NCBI GenBank assembly: GCA_023412665.1
Contig: JAEZCA010000006.1
Span: 1-62,220, forward strand
From: Bacillota bacterium
Lineage (GTDB): Bacteria; Bacillota; Clostridia; Acetivibrionales; DTU013
Reading direction: 5' to 3'
Length of the DNA: 62,220 nt
Numbering within the stretch: position 1 is the first letter of the stretch; the number at the start of each line of letters is the position of its first letter. This document shows positions 44,263 to 52,900 of the stretch, one piece after another. The notes under the pieces were generated by a model, which was not told the origin of the DNA, did not search any database, and saw only the letters and a list, made by a program, of their open reading frames with translations. A program made the position numbers and the translations under genes.

Positions 44263-44430
44263 GGGGTTTCTGCCAGGTTTCCTACCGGGGTGGTCACCGG
44301 GGCTGTCACCGGTTTTTGCCTTGCGGTTTGCCTTGCTGCGGTTTGTCTTGCTGTGTTTTGCCCTACGGTTTGCCTTTCTGCGTTTTGTATTGCTGCGTTT
44401 TGTCTTGCTGCGTTTTGCCCTCTTCATTTC
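44263..44430. repeat. TTGCTGCGTTT-type tandem repeat
   Basis: Around twelve units of 10-12 bases (variants of TGCCTTGCGGTT and TTGCTGCGTTT), preceded by ACCGGGG repeats. The array forms the 3' end of the TauE gene (Lys/Thr/Gln-rich tail) and continues past its stop. Confidence 0.75.
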
Positions 44431-44794
44431 TGCCTTTCCTGAACATTTCATATATGCTCATGGCCAGCAGGAACCAGCCAAAGAGCTTCCTCAGATCCCC
44501 TGCCGCAAGTCTGGCCGCCAGCCATGAACCAGCAAGCGCGCCGGCCAGGCCGAAAATTATTATTGGCACACCCATTTTAAAATCTATGCTCTTGTTTTTT
44601 ATATGTATGACGAGGGCAACGACTGCCGTCGGTACAAAAAACAACAAATTTACACTTTGAGCTATATGCTGCGGCGGGTTCACAGCCAATACCAGCGCAG
44701 GTATCAGAACAGCCCCTCCGCCCATTCCCATTCCGCTTATGATCCCAGAGGCAAGCCCTGTTAAAAAAAGGATTATCCAATTCCAACCAGACAA
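44363..44794 (-). CDS. half-size TauE/SafE (TSUP) permease
   Basis: 143 residues from a TTG at 44794 behind AAAGGAG. About four membrane helices with the family's GIISGMGMGGGAVLIPAL motif, which occurs once per half in full-length ~250-residue permeases. Half-size TSUP proteins occur as pairs in clostridia, but no partner gene is adjacent here. The last 25 residues are a repetitive KTQQDKTQQYKTQ tail encoded by the tandem array. Putative exporter of sulfonate, sulfite or similar anions. Confidence 0.82.
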   Translation of the reverse strand: MSGWNWIILFLTGLASGIISGMGMGGGAVLIPALVLAVNPPQHIAQSVNLLFFVPTAVVALVIHIKNKSIDFKMGVPIIIFGLAGALAGSWLAARLAAGDLRKLFGWFLLAMSIYEMFRKGRNEEGKTQQDKTQQYKTQKGKP

Positions 44795-44859
44795 TTTTTC
44801 TCCTTTATGGCAATTACTTTGTAATAATACTTATGACCTTGTTTTTATGTTCAATTTCC

Positions 44860-45000
44860 AATGGGGGCAAGCCCCCATACCCCCTCGCTGCAGCGAAATG
44901 AATTCGCCCTACGCTACACTCCGTGCGCCACGCCTAAACGTGGCGTTTGAACAATGTCAGTGGGAGATTGTACTCGCCACTGACAGCTTTTTCAATCGGT
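44860..45000. other. multi-hairpin intergenic stretch
   Basis: Three successive stems: ATGGGGGC/GCCCCCAT, GCCACG-CCTAAA-CGTGGC, and TGTCAGTGG/CCACTGACA with a 13-base loop. It continues into the palindromic element at 45006. Between 44795 and 45823 no protein gene is recognised: the kilobase is made of this stretch, that element, a MITE copy, a terminator and a 106-bp repeat. Confidence 0.5.
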
Positions 45001-45005
45001 ACCCG

Positions 45006-45076
45006 CCACCAAGCGTTTTTCAGCTAGAGGGCTGAAAATACGTAAAGAGGTGGGGGATATCTTTCATCTCGTTATA
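45006..45076. repeat. palindromic intergenic element, copy 3
   Basis: CCACCAAGCGTTTTTCAGC pairs with GCTGAAAATACG...GAGGTGGG; homology with copies 1 and 2 continues to CTCGTTATAA. Confidence 0.75.
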
Positions 45077-45276
45077 AAAAATCCCGGCTATACATAAATT
45101 ATATCATTTGAACGCGGTCAAGAACAACATTAATGGACTCTGACTCCACGGCATCATATGAACAAAATAATTCCGAGTAACTTAAAATGGAAGATAAAAT
45201 CGAATGACTGAAAGTACTTTTAAGAAAATACTTGATTGGCATATCTTGGACAATACTATTTGGATAATATGGGGCG

Positions 45277-45423
45277 GGTGTGCAAAAATCGAGTCATCTG
45301 GGCACAATTTCATTGATTTTATTGAAATTAATCTATAATTTCAGGTATATTATGGACTTATTACTGAGTTATGTAGACTCCAGAATAGTATAAAGCGCCC
45401 AGACAACCCGATTTTTGCACACT
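45277..45423. mobile_element. MITE-like element, copy 2
   Basis: 147 bp with the same GGTGTGCAAAAA / TTTTTGCACACT ends and subterminal CTGGGCAC / GCGCCCAG as the copies at 28043 and 58845. The interior is more diverged and lacks GGGCACATAAT. Confidence 0.75.
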
Positions 45424-45608
45424 GCAGTCCCGTAAAAACAAAAATATTGCCCATACTAGCAAATTCATCCAGGCATTAAGAATCTTTACTAGGTAAAATT
45501 CCATATATGGATTTGTAGAGTCAAGTTCTATAGTCATCAGGGGATAGACTCTATCTTACATGAATTCTTTCGAAATCCGAAGACAGTGGCTCAGCTCATT
45601 TCCCCCGA

Positions 45609-45655
45609 AAAAGAAAAGACCTCATGACATCAGTTTGCTGATATCATGAAGTCGG
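45609..45655 (-). terminator. terminator downstream of the NlpC/P60 gene
   Basis: In minus-strand sense GACTTCATGATATCAG, CAAA, CTGATGTCATGAGGTC, then TTTTCTTTTT: a 16-base stem with three mismatches. The first 106-bp repeat lies between the gene and this terminator. Confidence 0.8.
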
Positions 45656-45693
45656 CACTTTTTTGTATTTTGCTTGCATATCCGCACAAGCTT

Positions 45694-45799
45694 TTATAAC
45701 GCATCGTTCAAAGAAAAATTTTCGATTAGGCGATAATTAGCTACGCAAATTACACTTAGTAGAAAATTTTTCTTACCTCTGCGCGTTTCAACGAGGCGG
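45694..45799. repeat. 106-bp hairpin repeat, copy A
   Basis: Identical to copy B at 46653 except for one base. It starts TTATAACGCATCG and ends CGAGGCGG, with a 12-base inner inverted repeat AGAAAAATTTTC / GAAAATTTTTCT. Copies A and B lie in direct orientation on either side of the NlpC/P60 gene. Confidence 0.95.
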
Positions 45800-45823
45800 G
45801 GCGGCCCATCTATCGCCTCGTGA

Positions 45824-46582
45824 TTACAGAACTCTTCTCGCTGTCATATAGCTTTTTGCGTAAAATCCGCTGCTGATGGTGGATATGACTACACCTTTGT
45901 AGTTCGATGAAGAATGGATCATCTTTCCGTTACCGATATAAATGCCTACATGGTTTATAAGGTTATTTCCACCGTTGGTGTCAAAGAACACAAGGTCTCC
46001 AGGCAACAGGTCCGCTTTCTTTATGTAGGTCCCGTTTTTAGCCTGCGCCTTGGAATTTCTGTCCAGAGATATATCAAAATGTCCATAAACATATTTTGTG
46101 AATCCCGAACAATCAAATCCCTTTGCGGTAGTTCCTCCCCATACATACTTGACACCCTTAAATCTTTTTGCATAATCAATAATGCTCTCCGCCAGCACCG
46201 TGTCTCCTCTGGAGGTCTTCTGGCCTTCGGCTGCAATCTCTGCCGTCTTATCATCCTCTGTTGCTAAAGCTTCCGTGGCATTCCTCCCCATCAGGCTGTC
46301 AAGCTTACCCAATGTTTGTTTTCCTGCTATACCGTCAGTCAACAGACCGTACTGCTTCTGCATTTTTTGGACAGCTGCTTCTGTGATGGAGCCATAGTAG
46401 CCGGTGGGCTTTACTGACATGAATCCCAGCTTATTGAGATCCTCCTGCAGAGTATATACATCATCGCCCCTTATACCGTTCTTTAATGTTACATTTGAAT
46501 AGGCAAAAGTCGTTTGTGCGGATAGAACGGTGGTTAGGGAAAGTGCGAGAACTGATGTCAAAAGTTTTCTCTTTAGTGACAT
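45824..46582 (-). CDS. NlpC/P60 cell-wall endopeptidase with peptidoglycan-binding domain
   Basis: 252 residues. Signal peptide to about 28 (SAQTTFAYS), PG_binding_1 domain at ~33-95 (GDDVYTLQEDLNKLGFMSVK), linker, then NlpC/P60: Cys in GFDCSGFTKYVYG, His in NHVGIYIGNGK and third polar residue in MIHSSSNYKG. Cleaves gamma-D-Glu to diamino-acid bonds in stem peptides. Under a c-di-AMP riboswitch (46605-46844), which fits the known link between c-di-AMP and wall hydrolases. Flanked by 106-bp repeats in direct orientation. Confidence 0.94.
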   Translation of the reverse strand: MSLKRKLLTSVLALSLTTVLSAQTTFAYSNVTLKNGIRGDDVYTLQEDLNKLGFMSVKPTGYYGSITEAAVQKMQKQYGLLTDGIAGKQTLGKLDSLMGRNATEALATEDDKTAEIAAEGQKTSRGDTVLAESIIDYAKRFKGVKYVWGGTTAKGFDCSGFTKYVYGHFDISLDRNSKAQAKNGTYIKKADLLPGDLVFFDTNGGNNLINHVGIYIGNGKMIHSSSNYKGVVISTISSGFYAKSYMTARRVL

Positions 46583-46604
46583 TATATATCCCCCTCTTTT
46601 TATT

Positions 46605-46844
46605 GGCTTACGAGGTTAGTTGACGGGTTAGGTAAAAGAGTATACCCTGCCATTATAACGCATCGTTCAAAGAAAAATTTTCGATTAGGCGATAATTAGC
46701 TACGCAAATTACGCTTAGTAGAAAATTTTTCTTACCTCTGCGCGTTTCAACGAGGCGGATTGTCCGCTACCCCGCTGTTTTATGGCTTCACCCCAATAAA
46801 GCTGTATTTCTCCCCCGCTCCTCAGACATCAAGGATTCAGCTTT
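46605..46844 (-). promoter_or_regulatory. c-di-AMP (ydaO-yuaA) riboswitch with an expanded arm
   Basis: In transcript sense the conserved blocks appear in order: AAAGCTGAATCCTTGATG, GAGCGGGGGAGAAATA, TTGGGGTGAAGCCAT, then after an insertion ATGGCAGGGTATACTC, CCTAACCCGTCAACTAACC and TCGTAAGCC. These match the ydaO consensus (GCGGGGGA, GGGGTGAA, GGGTAACTC, CCGACAGCTAACCTCGTAAGC). The peripheral stem GCCAT/ATGGC encloses about 128 bases that include 106-bp repeat copy B, whereas in Bacillus this arm is short. The start codon follows 22 bases after the aptamer and no terminator is visible, so control may be translational, or the switch may act with upstream pausing. Upstream bases 46845-47026 hold nothing clear apart from A+T-rich promoter-like DNA. 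Confidence 0.88.
46653..46758. repeat. 106-bp hairpin repeat, copy B (inside the riboswitch)
   Basis: One mismatch to copy A. It lies between the two strands of the riboswitch stem formed by plus-strand 46649-46653 and 46782-46786. Confidence 0.95.
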
Positions 46845-47026
46845 AATTAGTTTACCATAAAACTGGCATTATGGAAACCAATAATGATTTACAGTGGATA
46901 AAGTAAAATGTTGATACTTCAAATAGACCTTACGTCTGTTCAAGAATTTTCATTATACCTGCTGCATCAGTTCTTTTGCTTTTCTAAACTGCATAATCGC
47001 CGCTCCATAATCCGCAGAATCATCAA

Positions 47027-47644
47027 TCAACCGGCTGGCGGCTCAGATGCCTTGTTTGCCGGCTTTTTGTCCGGTTTTTTGTCCATCTTTTTCTTTTCTT
47101 CCGACAATAGACTGGTACGCATTATCTCAATCAATCTTTCACAGGCAAGCTTGTCACAATAGCTTGATATAGCAAGTCTTAATGTCATGTCCGACAATGC
47201 TTCCATATCCCATTGGGCATCTATCAGTCCGGCCGTTTCCTTCAAGCAGCTATCAAGAATCTGTATGAACTTGGTGTAGAATTGCGTATGGTCCCCGTCT
47301 GAAAGCTCCTGCTTGAGCAGAAAGCCCGTGTCCCGCACTGAAAGCACCTGTTTGAGCAGGCATATCTCTGTCAGCCCCGCCAGATGCTCCCTCGAATACT
47401 TCTTGCCATCGCTCCTTGGCATCAGCCCATCCTTGATATAATTGTTTATCATAGCTGAAGTGAGCTGCCCGTCACCTTCAAAGTTTATCAGCTGTCTGTA
47501 CATATAGGACAGGACCTGATCCTTATACAAAGCTAGATCCGGAAATTCCGGCCATTTTACAGGGCGCTCCTTTGTTAGCTTTTCCTTCAGTTGTTCAAGT
47601 TTTTCATATATCTGCTCCTGATTGCCGCAGTTATGCTCTTTCAT
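47027..47644 (-). CDS. DUF1836-family putative regulator
   Basis: 205 residues from ATG 47644. A MerR/winged-helix-like core: QLTSAMINNYIKDGLMPRSD followed by KKYSREHLAGLTEICLLKQV is typical of DUF1836. The tail is Lys/Pro-rich (KKMDKKPDKKPANKASEPPA). Role unknown; DNA-binding is inferred. Divergent from the SGNH hydrolase gene with overlapping promoter regions. Confidence 0.85.
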   Translation of the reverse strand: MKEHNCGNQEQIYEKLEQLKEKLTKERPVKWPEFPDLALYKDQVLSYMYRQLINFEGDGQLTSAMINNYIKDGLMPRSDGKKYSREHLAGLTEICLLKQVLSVRDTGFLLKQELSDGDHTQFYTKFIQILDSCLKETAGLIDAQWDMEALSDMTLRLAISSYCDKLACERLIEIMRTSLLSEEKKKMDKKPDKKPANKASEPPAG

Positions 47645-47683
47645 GGAGTAACCCCTTTTTCCGACTATTTTTACTAATATTCT

Positions 47684-47711
47684 ACTATACATAATACCAT
47701 TATGCAAACAA
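47684..47711 (-). promoter_or_regulatory. promoter of the DUF1836 gene
   Basis: Minus-strand TTGTTT (47706-47711), 16-base spacer, TATAGT (47684-47689). Confidence 0.5.
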
Positions 47712-47737
47712 TTTAGAACTAAGTGCATTGTTGTATA

Positions 47738-47766
47738 TTGACATGTTATACATCGCATTATATAAT
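47738..47766 (+). promoter_or_regulatory. consensus promoter of the SGNH hydrolase gene
   Basis: TTGACA (47738-47743), 17-base spacer, TATAAT (47761-47766): a perfect sigma-A match. Confidence 0.85.
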
Positions 47767-47805
47767 ATTCATTATTAGATTATATTTTTTACCAGGAGAA
47801 AAAAA

Positions 47806-48492
47806 GTGATAGATTCAATTTGCATATTCGGTGATTCCATAATGAAGGGCGTTATATTCGACGCTATCAAGGGAAGATATATATTTTTAAAAAACAGCTT
47901 TCTCAACATATTAGGTATGCGAAACAGTAATATCAAGGTTGAGAATTATGCAAAGTTCGGCTGCACCATAACAGTCGGCAAAAAGCTTATAGAAAAGCAT
48001 GCTGCCGAGCTGCCGGGTTATAAATACACGGCCCTGGAATTCGGAGGAAACGACTGTGATTTCGACTGGAAGGCCATATCTGAGAACCCGGATGGGATAC
48101 ATATACCAAAGACGCCTATTGATGAATTTGAAAAGTATTATTCCGAGATAATAGACAGCGTCGCTGACATGGGAAGCACGCCCGTTCTTTTCTCCCTGCC
48201 GCCGCTGAACGCCCGCAGGTATTTTTCCTGGATTTCCAGAGGGCTCAATGCCGAAAATATTCTTCGCTGGCTCGGCGATGAGGAGCATATATACAGGTGG
48301 CATGAGATGTACAACATTGCTGTCGTAAAGCTTGCGGCCATTAAGGACGTGAGGCTGATAGACATCCGGAGGGCTTTCCTTGAGACAAGGGATTACCTTG
48401 GATTATTGTGCGAGGATGGTATTCACCCAAATGAAGCTGGCCATGCTCTGATTTCCGAGGTCATCAGAAAAAACGTCCCTACACTTGCATGA
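47806..48492 (+). CDS. SGNH/GDSL hydrolase
   Basis: 228 residues from a GTG at 47806 behind AGGAGA. Block I CIFGDSIMKGV (nucleophile Ser), block III LEFGGNDCDFDW (Asn oxyanion) and block V DGIHPNEAGHAL (Asp and His). No signal peptide, so cytoplasmic. Esterase, acetyl hydrolase or lysophospholipase. A second, unrelated SGNH protein is at 59050. Confidence 0.9.
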   Translation: MIDSICIFGDSIMKGVIFDAIKGRYIFLKNSFLNILGMRNSNIKVENYAKFGCTITVGKKLIEKHAAELPGYKYTALEFGGNDCDFDWKAISENPDGIHIPKTPIDEFEKYYSEIIDSVADMGSTPVLFSLPPLNARRYFSWISRGLNAENILRWLGDEEHIYRWHEMYNIAVVKLAAIKDVRLIDIRRAFLETRDYLGLLCEDGIHPNEAGHALISEVIRKNVPTLA

Positions 48493-48499
48493 TACAGGA

Positions 48500-48535
48500 C
48501 GGCCAGGCTGTATATCACGCCTGGCCGCTTTGCTT
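48500..48535 (+). terminator. terminator of the SGNH gene
   Basis: CGGCCAGGC and GCCTGGCCG form a 9-base stem with a 10-base loop, then CTTTGCTTC. Convergent deacetylase gene follows. Confidence 0.65.
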
Positions 48536-48577
48536 CAGTTAATTTTATCGATAAATAGGTTGGTTATCTGAACTGCT

Positions 48578-49810
48578 TCAATATACTACCAGCTTTTTGT
48601 CTCCAAGGCTTTCCTTATCCACAAGGTCTTCGTAATCCTCAGGTACGGTCACGGTATTCGGATCCCCGTCACTGACATACTGGTTGCTGCGCTTCATGTT
48701 TTCAAGCCACCAGGCAAGGTCCTGATCTACAGGGTCGATCCCGGAGGATCTGACTCGCGGTGTAGCAAGGGGATCGAATTTCAAGCTGAATGGAGATTGG
48801 GCCGGCTCCGCACCAACCTTCATTATTGCCTTGTTTTCATAAGCGACTCCCTCAAACTCACCCTTAATCACATATTGTACAAGGTCCTTTGACGGTGCGC
48901 CATAAGGCAGGGAAAATGTCGTAAAGGAATAACCCGGTACCAGCTCATACAACCTCTTCTGGTTACCGCCGATCTCTTTTTGGATTATCGCTGCAGTTTT
49001 ACCATCCTTTTTTAGATTAATATGAGAGTATGTATGATTACCGATTTCAAAGCCTTTATCGACAAGATACTCAAGCCTCTGCTCCAGTGTACCTGCTCCG
49101 GCGAAGGTCTGGTTTCCCAAATTAACATAAAATGTACCCTTTACTCCGAAATCAGGATGTTTCTTGTTGAATGCTTCAATAATACCTGCTGCAGAACGAG
49201 GATTAACCTTCAGCTCTCCATTTTCCTCGATAAGGCTGAACTGCCCCGGCGTTCCGTCGTCAAATGTGAATACCATCGGTATATAGCCGGCAGGCGTGTC
49301 GATATTCCCGCTGATGTAATCATTAAGGCTTATCAGTCTGTAGTCGGAAGCGTAAAGGGTCTCCAGCAGCTCTTCAAAAGCATCGAAGGTTGTGGTGTAA
49401 TCCTTGTCGCCCTTCTCGAATTTTTCAATAAAATTGTGGAACATTACCACCATGACCCTGCCTGCCTCATTAGGCTTGACAACGCTCAGGTCAATAGGCT
49501 GAGGCGTGCTTTTTTCCGGGGTTTCCTGCCCACTTCCGCTGTTGTCGGCCGCTCCCTCGCCTGCGTTTTCACCGGGGGTGTCAGCACTCCCATTGTCCGC
49601 ATTGCTAGCGCCGTCCTCACCGGCCTGCTCTGTGCTTTCAAGTGGCAATGCAGTATCCTGCGCCCCTGCGCCTCCGTTTTCCAGCTGTGCGCCCTGTTTC
49701 TGGTCCGAGTCCTGATTTGAGAGCTTGCTGCTTGCGCAGCCGCTGAGCAGAAGCCCAAGGATAAGAATGATTGCTGCTGTTCTTACATGAAATGTCCGTC
49801 CGGTATTCAT
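48578..49810 (-). CDS. polysaccharide deacetylase lipoprotein
   Basis: 410 residues from ATG 49810. Lipobox LLLSGC at about 19-24, then an acidic, Gly/Ala/Asp-rich linker to ~105. NodB-type deacetylase domain: FTFDDG (catalytic Asp and metal Asp) and GNHTYSHINL (metal His pair). The domain contains an insertion. Predicted to deacetylate cell-wall GlcNAc or a surface glycan at the outer membrane face of the cell membrane. Confidence 0.9.
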   Translation of the reverse strand: MNTGRTFHVRTAAIILILGLLLSGCASSKLSNQDSDQKQGAQLENGGAGAQDTALPLESTEQAGEDGASNADNGSADTPGENAGEGAADNSGSGQETPEKSTPQPIDLSVVKPNEAGRVMVVMFHNFIEKFEKGDKDYTTTFDAFEELLETLYASDYRLISLNDYISGNIDTPAGYIPMVFTFDDGTPGQFSLIEENGELKVNPRSAAGIIEAFNKKHPDFGVKGTFYVNLGNQTFAGAGTLEQRLEYLVDKGFEIGNHTYSHINLKKDGKTAAIIQKEIGGNQKRLYELVPGYSFTTFSLPYGAPSKDLVQYVIKGEFEGVAYENKAIMKVGAEPAQSPFSLKFDPLATPRVRSSGIDPVDQDLAWWLENMKRSNQYVSDGDPNTVTVPEDYEDLVDKESLGDKKLVVY

Positions 49811-49924
49811 TTTGTTCCCCATTTCTTTAGTAAATATGAATTTCACATTTTAACGATGCAATATATCATGTTTATTGTTTGTACAAATAGACTCTCTAGT
49901 CTCGAAAAATGTTCCATTTTGTAT

Positions 49925-52900
49925 TTAGTATATCAAAAGCTCGCCGCTGCTGAAAAGATACAGGTAACGCTCAGCCACCCTTCTGCCGGTTATCTTCTCC
50001 AATGCCCTTGTATAGTAGTCTATCTGAACCTTATACCTTTGTTTTATGATCTCTGAGCCGCCAGCCGGGATAAAGTCGGTTTTGTAGTCCAGCAGCACAA
50101 GCCCTTCACCCGTCTCGATCCAGCAGTCAATAACACCCTGCAGCAGCATCACATCAAGGTCAGACGGTTGTTCCGACGGTAAGGAGCCATATATATCGGA
50201 GCACTTGATCTCGATATTGAAGGCTGTTTCTCTGTGTACTGACTTATGCATTTCAAGTATAAGCTTTCCGACCGAAGAGCCAAAGAATGACGCAATTGCC
50301 TGAGGCCTGACAGAATCAACCTCCGCCTGGGTCAACAGCTCTCTGTCCTTCATCGAAGCCAGTTGAGTGCTGATTTCATTGAGAAGGTCATGATTATTAT
50401 CAGCCTCACTTAATCTACCAAGCTCCAGATGCTGCATCACAAAGTGCATGACAGTACCCTTATGAGCCGCGCTCAGACCTTTTTCCGGCTCCATGAACAA
50501 AGGCCTTTCTATCATAGGCTGTATGAATGGTGCTGCCGACTCGGACTGCTCTTGCTGCATAAATCTCCGTTTCAGCTCAGTCACCGATACCTTGGCAGGT
50601 ATTGATGTGAGATAATGATAAGGGTACTCCCACTCCAGAGCTCTCAGGAACTTATTCGTTTCCTCTGTTGAGCTTTCAAAGCTCTTTTCATCCTGTTCCT
50701 GCGGGTTTCCAGTGTCTTCTCCATGCTCAATGCCTTTTTCATCATGCTCCAATGGCAAATCGCTTTTTACTGCGTCCAGCCAGTCCCTGATGCTTGATTC
50801 GGTTTCAGCAGCTGTCTTTTTCACCGAAGAAACACCCTTGCCCCAAAGCTTAACTTCCCATCTTGAATCGTCATTCAATATAATAGTTCCTTCTTCATCT
50901 CCGGCAGCCTGTCTGACAATGCCGGCAGAAATGTGTCTGGCAACTGCTGCTCCGACCCAGTCAAGATAGTTTGCAGCCTGCATCATACTGTAAGCCGGCA
51001 GTTTATCTTCGGCGTCTGCCGCGCTGGAGCACCATGCCGTACAATGCTTTTCTATATCCTTTACACAACCTGTGATTATCAGTTTTTCTCTTGCTCTTGT
51101 AAACGCGACATAAAGAATACGCATTTCCTCAGAAAGGGTTTCAAGCCTTAGCTTTTGCCTTATCGCCATCTTCGGCAGGGATGGTGTGATGGTTCGCTTG
51201 TCAAGATCCACCATATCAGGCCCGAAGCCAAGCTCCTGATGCAGGAGTATGGATGAGTTTAGGTCCTGCATGTTGAATTTCTTGCCGCAGCCGGAAACAA
51301 TAACGATTGGGAATTCAAGTCCCTTGCTCTTGTGTATGCTCATTATGCGGACCACATTGTCATTCTCCCCCAGTATCTTTGCGCTGCCCATATCACCGCC
51401 GCCGCTTCTGAGCTTGTTTATGAAATTTATGAAGTTGAAAAGGCCTCTGTAGCTTGTCTCTTCATACTGCCTCGCTCTCTCGAACAGCATTCGGAGATTT
51501 GCCTGACGTTCAATTCCACCTGGCAATATCCCTGCATAGCTGTAGTAACCTGTTTCAAGGAGCAGCTGCCAAACAAGCTCGTCAGTCGGAGTATATTGGG
51601 ATATATCTCTCCACCTTTGAAGATCAGTGATAAACTTTCCGGTTTTTGCAGATAAGGCTTCAGTGCATCGGTTATTATCCCTGCCGGTCCCATCTGCTTC
51701 TGCCAGCTTGACCATAGCTTCATAAATAGAGGCAGAGCGGTCAGCAAGCCTGATATCGGCAAGCTCATCCGTGCTGAAGCCTCCTATTGGGGAACGAAGG
51801 ACAGCAAGCATCGGGATATCCTGCAATGGATTGTCGATTATCTGAAGCAGGGAGAGCATCGTTTCTACCTCAACAGTCCTGAAATAGCCGAGTCCCGCAT
51901 CTGCATAAGCAGGTATACCCATTACAGCCAGCTCGTCTGTAAAGACATCAGCCCAGTTCCTGGTGGCCCTCATCAATATGACTATGTCCCTGTATTCGGC
52001 AGGTCTGTAGCTGCCAAGCTTTTTATCAAATACGCTGTATCCGTCAGTTCTGTGTGTGATAAGGCTTTTTATCCTGCTGCCAACCAACCGTGCTTCATAT
52101 TGTATATTATCAAAAGACTCTTCCTCGTGTTCATCCACACTATCACTATCACCCTCAACGCCTGCTGCTGAGGCAGGATTTGCTGTTGCTCCAGTGTTAT
52201 GCGACATGCCGGTGGCTGCAGACGAGTCAGAGTTCTGCACCATGCCGGTATTCGATAGCAAGTCGGTGGCTTCAGACGAGTCAGAGTTCTGGTTTGATAT
52301 GCTGGAAGCAAAAGAACCCGCAGTAATTTCGCACTTATCGGAAGCAAGATCCAGCACATGCAGTTCAACCGCTCCCCCAACGGTACAATTCCCCTGCGGC
52401 GGCGGAAATTCCGCACCCGGATTAAGATATTCATTTTTTGTATAGTCAAGCTCCCCTACCTCAGCAGACATTATCTGCTTGAATATGTAGTTTACACCGT
52501 TTATAACCTCCGGTCTGCTCCTGAAATTCTTGTATAATTGGATGACCCTGTCGTCAAAGCCATGCTCGTGATGATATGTCGAATATTTTGACAGGAACAG
52601 CTCAGGCCTTGCCTGTCGAAACCTGTAAATACTCTGCTTGACATCGCCGACCATAAATATATTGTATCTGCTTTCTTGATTTCCGGATACTGTACTCAGG
52701 ATAAGCTCCTGTATAAGGTTGCTGTCCTGGTACTCGTCCACCAGTATCTCTTCATAACGCTCTCTAAGCTCACAGGCGGCTGCGGTCGGTTTTCCGTCCT
52801 GCAGCAGCACCTTCAGGCAGAAATGCTCCAGATCGTTAAAATCAAGAAGTCCTTTGCTCTTCTTTTTATGGGTGTAGATTTCTTCATATTCCATGACCAT

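Noticed and set aside
44248..44451. Lys/Arg-rich 67-residue protein on the minus strand
   Set aside because: It is an alternative frame of the tandem repeat, with no ribosome site, and overlaps the TauE gene in another frame.
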